The notes beneath the pieces were generated by a model, which did no database searches, was not told where the DNA came from, and worked only from the letters and a program-made list of their open reading frames with translations. Of a DNA stretch of 64,000 nt, positions 60,901-64,000 are shown piece after piece. The translations under genes and the position numbers were made by a program. Source of the DNA: Lagopus muta (Eukaryota; Chordata; Aves; Galliformes; Phasianidae); the NCBI RefSeq assembly GCF_023343835.1, contig NC_064443.1, positions 1,612,001 through 1,676,000 of the forward strand, read 5' to 3'. The first letter of the stretch is position 1; the number at the start of each line of letters is the position of its first letter.

Positions 60901-62516
60901 GTGCCAGCACACAGCATAGGCTCACTCACAACAGTTTTCCATCACTAACCACCAATGGGGCCCAAGCAGAAGGGAAAGGGAGCAGTGTCATGATGGGAGT
61001 GCACCAGTCTTTGGGCAACTACTTTCATGGTAAATATCTTGCCTCCATTGCAATACTGCAACCTTCATGCCAAACAACATAGGTGATTACAGGCTGGCCC
61101 AAAGGGCTCCAATTATCTAGGATTAGTGCTGCCTGCCTTACCGCTGCTGAAGGGTAGATATGGTGTTTCACAAGTTCCTGGAGCTTATTTATGCCCTAAG
61201 GAAAGAAGAGAGCATAACAGTTGGACAGCCCTTCAATGCTCAGGAGTGAGAAGAGGCAATTACATTTTCTTTTAACAAATGACTGACAATGCCAATGTAC
61301 TACAGCAGCAACTTCACTCGGAAAATAAATCCCTTCATATTCCCCTACACAAAGAGGGGAAGAAAACCCAAAACCAGACTTAAACAATCTGGCTAAATAT
61401 CATCACAGGTTCCACCAGCATTCAGTTGTCTCCCAAAGCCTCACAGAAGGAGAGACATGGATTAGCCAGCTGCAGGAAAAACAACTCGCAGCAGTGACCA
61501 GGCACCTTGCACAAGCTATGCCAGCACAGCCCCCTGCAACACACCTCGTTCAACACGTGTTAGAGGATTATGAGCCCTCACCTCTGTGAAAAGATAAATG
61601 AGCCTTCCATCTCTTAATTTATCCACGCCATCATTGCTGGGTACAAACACAGTAAAGGGGCCTGGCCCATCCAGTATTGCTGGCAGGCCACAGTTCTGCA
61701 AAAATAATGAAAGACTTCATCAATGGACACAGCATGAGTTAGCAAGGGAGATCCATCTGAAAGGGAGGGGAAACTGTAAGCAACCCACCAGGTGTAGAGA
61801 TTGAAAAGCTGGTATGGACAAGAGACAAGGCTTGTGTTAAGCAGATGTAAATGCCATAAAAACAGGCTGAGCAGTGCAGTCACTGGTGTGAGTGCAGCTG
61901 TGTGAAAAAGAGCACTGAACTAACACTCCCTGTGCTTTAAGTACAGATACTAAACTGGTACCTTTTTGCTGTGGAAGAAGAAAAAGAGAGAAAGCTTATA
62001 ATCACAGTTCAACTTAGTCAATTTTGTGTTAATATTGTAAAAATATTAGCTAAATGAAGACTGGGCAGCAGCTTCAAACGTTTATAACCTGAGAACTGTA
62101 TTTACATAGACATCTACACCAGGCCAACAGGCAGCTTCAGCCCATCTCGACATGGGCAGGCATGTAACATTTGCTCTTTTACAGGCACGATGGTCAAGAA
62201 CTAATCATGATTTGAAGATGGGAAGGTGGGGAAGAAAGTGGTAAAGACACTTGTATGCTTGCTGCCTGTGCTGATGTTTCCATTACGTATGCATATAAAA
62301 TAATCAAAATAAGAAGTGAGTCAGACAAAAGCATCCAGAAAGACAAGTAACTGAGATGCATTTAAATGTTACCCCAAATTCCCATGAAAGCACTAGCAGG
62401 CAGTGCACAGCAGCAATGCCACATCTTCCTGGGGCAGACAGAAACATGCTTACCTCCAGTATAGTTTCAAATCGACTGAAGATCTCTGTGGAAGCAAGGA
62501 TCTCCCCAATGGTTTT
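30467..62516 (-). CDS. STAB1: STAB1, stabilin-1 scavenger receptor (5' part beyond window)
   Basis: I trace 56 coding exons on the minus strand that keep phase throughout and encode 2,091 residues to the stop at 30467. Mammalian stabilin-1 has about 2,570 residues, so roughly the first 480 lie beyond 64000. Order in the window: FAS1, EGF-like cluster, two FAS1, EGF-like cluster, two FAS1, EGF-like cluster, Link domain, FAS1, transmembrane helix, tail. This is the stabilin architecture. STAB2 has the same layout, but the residues and the NT5DC2/SMIM4 neighbourhood fit STAB1. The family comprises type I endocytic receptors of macrophages and sinusoidal endothelium that take up modified lipoproteins, SPARC and other ligands and sort them to lysosomes. 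All introns are GT-AG except one GC-AG. The exons are listed in the module entries below. Confidence 0.97.
31048..31802 (-). CDS. STAB1: STAB1 exons for a short EGF and FAS1-7
   Basis: The exons are 31696-31802, 31500-31619, 31264-31410 and 31048-31167. A short EGF remnant ([14 protein letters not shown]) leads into [16 protein letters not shown]. Next come [14 protein letters not shown] (first FAS1 motif) and [20 protein letters not shown] (second motif). The final exon ends CAG before a GC donor (GCGAGT), read out under findings. Introns are 76-96 bases. Confidence 0.93.
31918..32512 (-). CDS. STAB1: STAB1 exons for the Link (hyaluronan-binding type) domain
   Basis: Two exons, 32379-32512 and 31918-32083, encode about 100 residues. 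They include [28 protein letters not shown], then [24 protein letters not shown] and WDAFCYREK. The four conserved Link cysteines (EAC, LCL, SCG, AFC) are all present. In this family the domain belongs to the C-type-lectin-like fold. Hyaluronan binding is firmly established for stabilin-2 and weaker or disputed for stabilin-1. Confidence 0.95.
32600..35751 (-). CDS. STAB1: STAB1 exons for the third EGF-like cluster
   Basis: The exons are 35686-35751, 34979-35204, 34383-34532, 33803-33907, 33534-33641, 33233-33426 and 32600-32744. They encode residues about 1384-1714. The start is [11 protein letters not shown], followed by a basic aromatic spacer ending [13 protein letters not shown] modules follow, including [36 protein letters not shown] and [14 protein letters not shown]. 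The cluster ends with [13 protein letters not shown] just before the Link domain. The introns are short and the DNA is GC-rich. Confidence 0.95.
35843..37428 (-). CDS. STAB1: STAB1 exons for FAS1-6
   Basis: The exons are 37369-37428, 37118-37294, 36408-36494 and 35843-35989. Motifs are [13 protein letters not shown], then [17 protein letters not shown] (first FAS1 motif), [24 protein letters not shown], and [20 protein letters not shown] closing the domain. The TDAAF and MHG features are closely shared with mammalian stabilin-1. A CR1 scrap lies in the intron next to the 36408 exon. Confidence 0.95.
36522..36652 (-). mobile_element. CR1 LINE 3' end fragment, antisense, in STAB1 intron
   Basis: It starts with AGTCATAGAATGGTTTGGGT and continues with TTGGAAGGAACC and GCCCCATCCAGCCTGGTCTT, the reverse complement of a CR1 3' end. 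About 130 bases. Being antisense on the window, it is in the same orientation as STAB1. Confidence 0.9.
38027..39560 (-). CDS. STAB1: STAB1 exons for FAS1-5
   Basis: The exons are 39513-39560, 39318-39401, 38322-38468 and 38027-38164. Motifs are ASVFFKMIL in helix 1, [15 protein letters not shown] (first FAS1 motif), [14 protein letters not shown], and [16 protein letters not shown] (second motif). All phases are 0. The exon pattern (short, short, long, long) matches the other FAS1 modules. Confidence 0.95.
40497..47913 (-). CDS. STAB1: STAB1 exons for the second EGF-like cluster
   Basis: The exons are 47857-47913, 46982-47068, 45696-45891, 45197-45292, 44375-44420, 43094-43173, 42189-42314, 41444-41517, 40968-41042 and 40497-40616. 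They encode residues about 769-1087. Features are a Cys-rich spacer with [13 protein letters not shown], then [16 protein letters not shown] (laminin-type), [19 protein letters not shown], and several calcium-type EGF repeats starting EIDPC or EIDLC. The 46982-47068 exon is read in a frame that a simple open-frame search misses; its Cys pattern matches the mammalian protein. The 44375-44420 exon is only 46 bases long. Confidence 0.93.
41180..41248. repeat. 23-bp tandem repeat, three copies
   Basis: Three consecutive 23-base units, at 41180-41202, 41203-41225 and 41226-41248, share CAACCATAACCTGAC and differ at one or two positions. They lie in the STAB1 intron between the 41444 and 41042 exon boundaries, about 140 bases past the exon end. 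Confidence 0.93.
43235..43350 (-). mobile_element. CR1 LINE fragment, antisense, in STAB1 intron
   Basis: The stretch with CTCCCTTCAGGTAGTTATAG and AGGTCTCCCCTGAGCCTCCT matches the reverse complement of the CR1 3' region upstream of the terminal repeat. It is short and without its 3' terminus, hence moderate certainty. Confidence 0.75.
43356..44297 (+). other. 313-codon antisense open frame in a STAB1 intron, unassigned
   Basis: A plus-strand frame is open for 313 codons inside the 1.2 kb intron between the STAB1 exons at 44375-44420 and 43094-43173. It begins next to a CR1 scrap. The first codon in the track frame is TTG. The first usable ATG is at 43824, leaving 157 codons. I recognise no domain in the translation and no strong start context or splice sites. 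An old protein-coding insertion, a novel antisense gene or chance are all possible; I would not call it a gene. Confidence 0.2.
48371..49961 (-). CDS. STAB1: STAB1 exons for FAS1-4
   Basis: The exons are 49860-49961, 49276-49383, 48650-48781 and 48371-48499. The domain opens with [15 protein letters not shown] and has [16 protein letters not shown] as the first FAS1 motif, [14 protein letters not shown] in the middle, and [16 protein letters not shown] near the end. Its second motif is weaker than in the neighbouring domains, as I recall for mammals. A 24-nt stretch at 49773-49796 has good splice sites on both sides but is left out, because direct joining matches the mammalian length. Confidence 0.9.
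50324..51744 (-). CDS. STAB1: STAB1 exons for FAS1-3
   Basis: The exons are 51697-51744, 51128-51258, 50648-50759 and 50324-50401. Motifs are [11 protein letters not shown] in helix 1, [14 protein letters not shown] (first FAS1 motif), [13 protein letters not shown] then [13 protein letters not shown], and [11 protein letters not shown] (second motif). The 51128-51258 exon ends in phase 2 and the 50648-50759 exon completes the Arg codon, which fixes the junction. Confidence 0.93.
52341..58815 (-). CDS. STAB1: STAB1 exons for the first EGF-like cluster
   Basis: The exons are 58753-58815, 57446-57547, 56322-56408, 55794-55905, 55110-55293, 54772-54865, 53729-53887, 52817-52912 and 52341-52436. 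They encode residues about 158-488 of the visible protein. The start is a GSCVDC spacer, then laminin-type EGF with [11 protein letters not shown], then repeated EGF modules of the form CxCxxGYxGDG (for example [14 protein letters not shown] and [14 protein letters not shown]). The introns are larger here than at the 3' end and hold a purine tract and a CR1 scrap at 57770-58283. Confidence 0.95.
56585..56640 (-). mobile_element. Possible degraded CR1 3' end scrap
   Basis: GAAAAAGACCTTTAAGATCA followed by AGTCCAAACAT resembles the reverse complement of an avian CR1 3' end, but it is short and diverged. It lies in the STAB1 intron 56409-57445. The rest of that intron (56640-57445) shows nothing I can name. 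Confidence 0.4.
57770..58031. repeat. Purine-rich (GA) tract, about 260 bp
   Basis: On the plus strand almost every base is A or G, built from irregular GGGGAGAAAG, GAGAGGGA and similar units with few pyrimidine interruptions. It lies in the STAB1 intron 57548-58752, directly before a CR1 scrap. Confidence 0.9.
58145..58283 (+). mobile_element. CR1 LINE 3' end fragment, sense to window, in STAB1 intron
   Basis: GGGCAGCCTGGCCTAG, TGGTGGCCCTGCCTGTGGCA and GGTCCCTTCCAGCCCAAGCC, ending CATTCTATGACTCATG, match the CR1 3' end in forward orientation. It is therefore antisense to STAB1. Confidence 0.88.
59572..62516 (-). CDS. STAB1: STAB1 exons for the first FAS1 domain in the window (FAS1-2 by family order)
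   Basis: The exons in transcript order are 62454-62516, 61582-61695, 61142-61195, 60018-60098 and 59572-59730 (157 residues). Hallmarks are [16 protein letters not shown] in helix 1, [16 protein letters not shown] as the first conserved FAS1 motif, and [14 protein letters not shown] as the second motif. The closing segment [14 protein letters not shown] is characteristic of stabilins. All junctions are phase 0. Upstream (62517-64000) I find only intron, so the preceding FAS1 domain lies outside the window. Confidence 0.95.
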
Positions 62517-64000
62517 CTGTGAGAAGATACAAAGAGAGAGAAAAGTGACCAGGGTTGCAGCAAAGTCTGAGCACAAACTGGAATGCCAGCTGTTACTTAA
62601 GGATTGGCATGCTTCAAGTCTACAGAAAGCCTCAGTGGATTCAGACATTTTTTTTTGGCCAGTGAGCCAAGCAAGGACCGAGTCTACAGCAGCTTAGACA
62701 CAGACTTGTTCTCATGTGCAGCAAACCAGAGTTTCTATGCACTTGAGCACTCTTTTGTTTTCTGACTCCCAACTGCAGATGAAACCTGTAGTTGTGCAGA
62801 ACCGGGCTGGTAAACTGAGGATCTGCTCTATCATCCCAAACCTCTTCTGATTTGAGGGCAAGAGTTCATTTTGCCACCTGCAAACAAGCCCCAGTACTGA
62901 GAAAATACAATCCATACGCATACACCTGACATCACATTGGAAGTAGAAGCCTTCAGGGAGCATTCTTGCTGTCTTGCCTTCCCAAGCTGCCTCTGTCTCA
63001 GTGCCATAACGCTGCATGTACTTGGATGCTGCTGGTTTCCACCAGCCCCCTGCTCACACCCTGACCCAAAGCAGCTTCTGGCAAACCCTGGTGCCACGCA
63101 CCTCCCCGCACGCTCCTCTTGGACTGCAGATGAGGATCACCATTTGTAGGACAAAAAAAGATTGTGCCATCTTCTTAAAGGTTGTTGGTGGTTTTTTTTT
63201 CAGCCATCACAATGTGAGCATGTACATCAGCAGTGCTGTGACAGTCACCATTGTGCTGAGTACCCAAAACTTAGAGAAATTCATAAAGCCTGCTCAGCCC
63301 ACAGCCACATGCAAACCCTCCTCTGCAGACACTGAGCTCAGCCCCACGACCCCTCTGGATTTTAGACAGTCCTTTTTGGAAGACATCCTCATGCAGGTGG
63401 TAAGACTGTGAGCTCCTTTAGTTCATCAGCAATGGGCACTTTTAAGTCCACATATACACCCAAAACTTATGCCACTGACAACCATCCTCAGGGCACTTCA
63501 GCTCGGGAACTACTAATGCTTAACACAGTATTCTATCTACTTTTTAAACACAAGATATCACAGAATTCAACTATTTTTACAGATTAATGACAGTGGTGCA
63601 AACAACCAAATCAAAGAACTTATGTCATTCTATGTGAATTTTTTTTTTTTTTTTGCAACAAGCCAGTAGGTACCAGGGCCTTCTTTCTGCATATAGAAAC
63701 AATATGAAAGTGCTCAGACATAACAGTGAAGGAGCTACAGCAAAAAGTTTTCCCAGTTACAGGAAAATGTGCTCAGCAGAAGCAGAGACTGAACCTACAA
63801 CTCCTAAATCCCTGCCCAGTGTCAAAACACAAGACACTACTTCTAATTGCAATGGTCTGTAATGATGATTTGTCCTCATTTTACATACTTTTAATGCAAA
63901 GTTAACATTTCTGAATATAATTTCAAAATGCAGTACAGCCCTTAGAAAGTAAATCTTAATTTCAACTTTATATGCTTTATATTTTTCAGTATTTATGCCA
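62517..64000 (-). other. STAB1: STAB1 intron running off the window edge
   Basis: No exon of the preceding FAS1 domain can be recognised on the minus strand here. The sequence has a T16 run near 63640 and otherwise nothing I can name. The next upstream exon must lie beyond 64000. Confidence 0.6.

Noticed and set aside
1-64000. CRISPR arrays, insertion sequences, operons or phage genes
   Set aside because: Nothing of the kind is present; the DNA is vertebrate nuclear with spliced genes and CR1 repeats.

Overview
This is a vertebrate nuclear window, almost certainly from a bird and plausibly a galliform such as chicken. The main reasons are several CR1 LINE fragments (the dominant avian retrotransposon), small CpG-dense promoters, spliced genes with GT-AG introns, and a gene order known from mammals: STAB1, NT5DC2, SMIM4 (UQCC5), and next to it PBRM1. 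There are no bacterial genes, CRISPR arrays or insertion sequences.

Layout. Positions 1-1575 hold no convincing coding exon and may be the 3' untranslated end of PBRM1 (+ strand; inferred mainly from synteny and an AATAAA at 1549). 1576-4464 is intergenic with one CR1 fragment. SMIM4/UQCC5 runs on the minus strand (coding 4700-5061). A CpG-rich divergent promoter of a few hundred bases separates it from NT5DC2 on the plus strand (14 coding exons, 5544-28824, 572 residues). The NT5DC2 introns contain further CR1 pieces. NT5DC2 and STAB1 converge; a roughly 1.1 kb antisense CR1 sits between their 3' ends. STAB1 fills 30467-62516 on the minus strand as 56 phase-consistent coding exons (2,091 residues). 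It enters from beyond position 64000, so the first part of the protein is missing. The visible part runs from a FAS1 domain (second of seven by family architecture) through alternating EGF-like clusters and FAS1 pairs, a Link (hyaluronan-type) domain, the last FAS1 domain, a transmembrane helix and a cytoplasmic tail.

How the genes relate. STAB1 is a scavenger receptor of macrophages and sinusoidal endothelium. NT5DC2 is a HAD-superfamily 5'-nucleotidase-like protein. SMIM4/UQCC5 is a small mitochondrial inner-membrane protein needed for complex III assembly. They form a conserved neighbourhood rather than an operon. Only SMIM4 and NT5DC2 probably share regulatory DNA.

I found no clear new biological system. 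Items worth a second look are: a GC-AG intron in STAB1; NT5DC2 poly(A) signals that occur only inside an antisense CR1; a 313-codon antisense frame in a STAB1 intron; a frame-preserving intron before the Link domain; a possible 24-nt cassette exon in a FAS1 domain; a CLEAR-type palindrome and an ETS site in the shared promoter; and a tRNA-derived SINE-like stretch.
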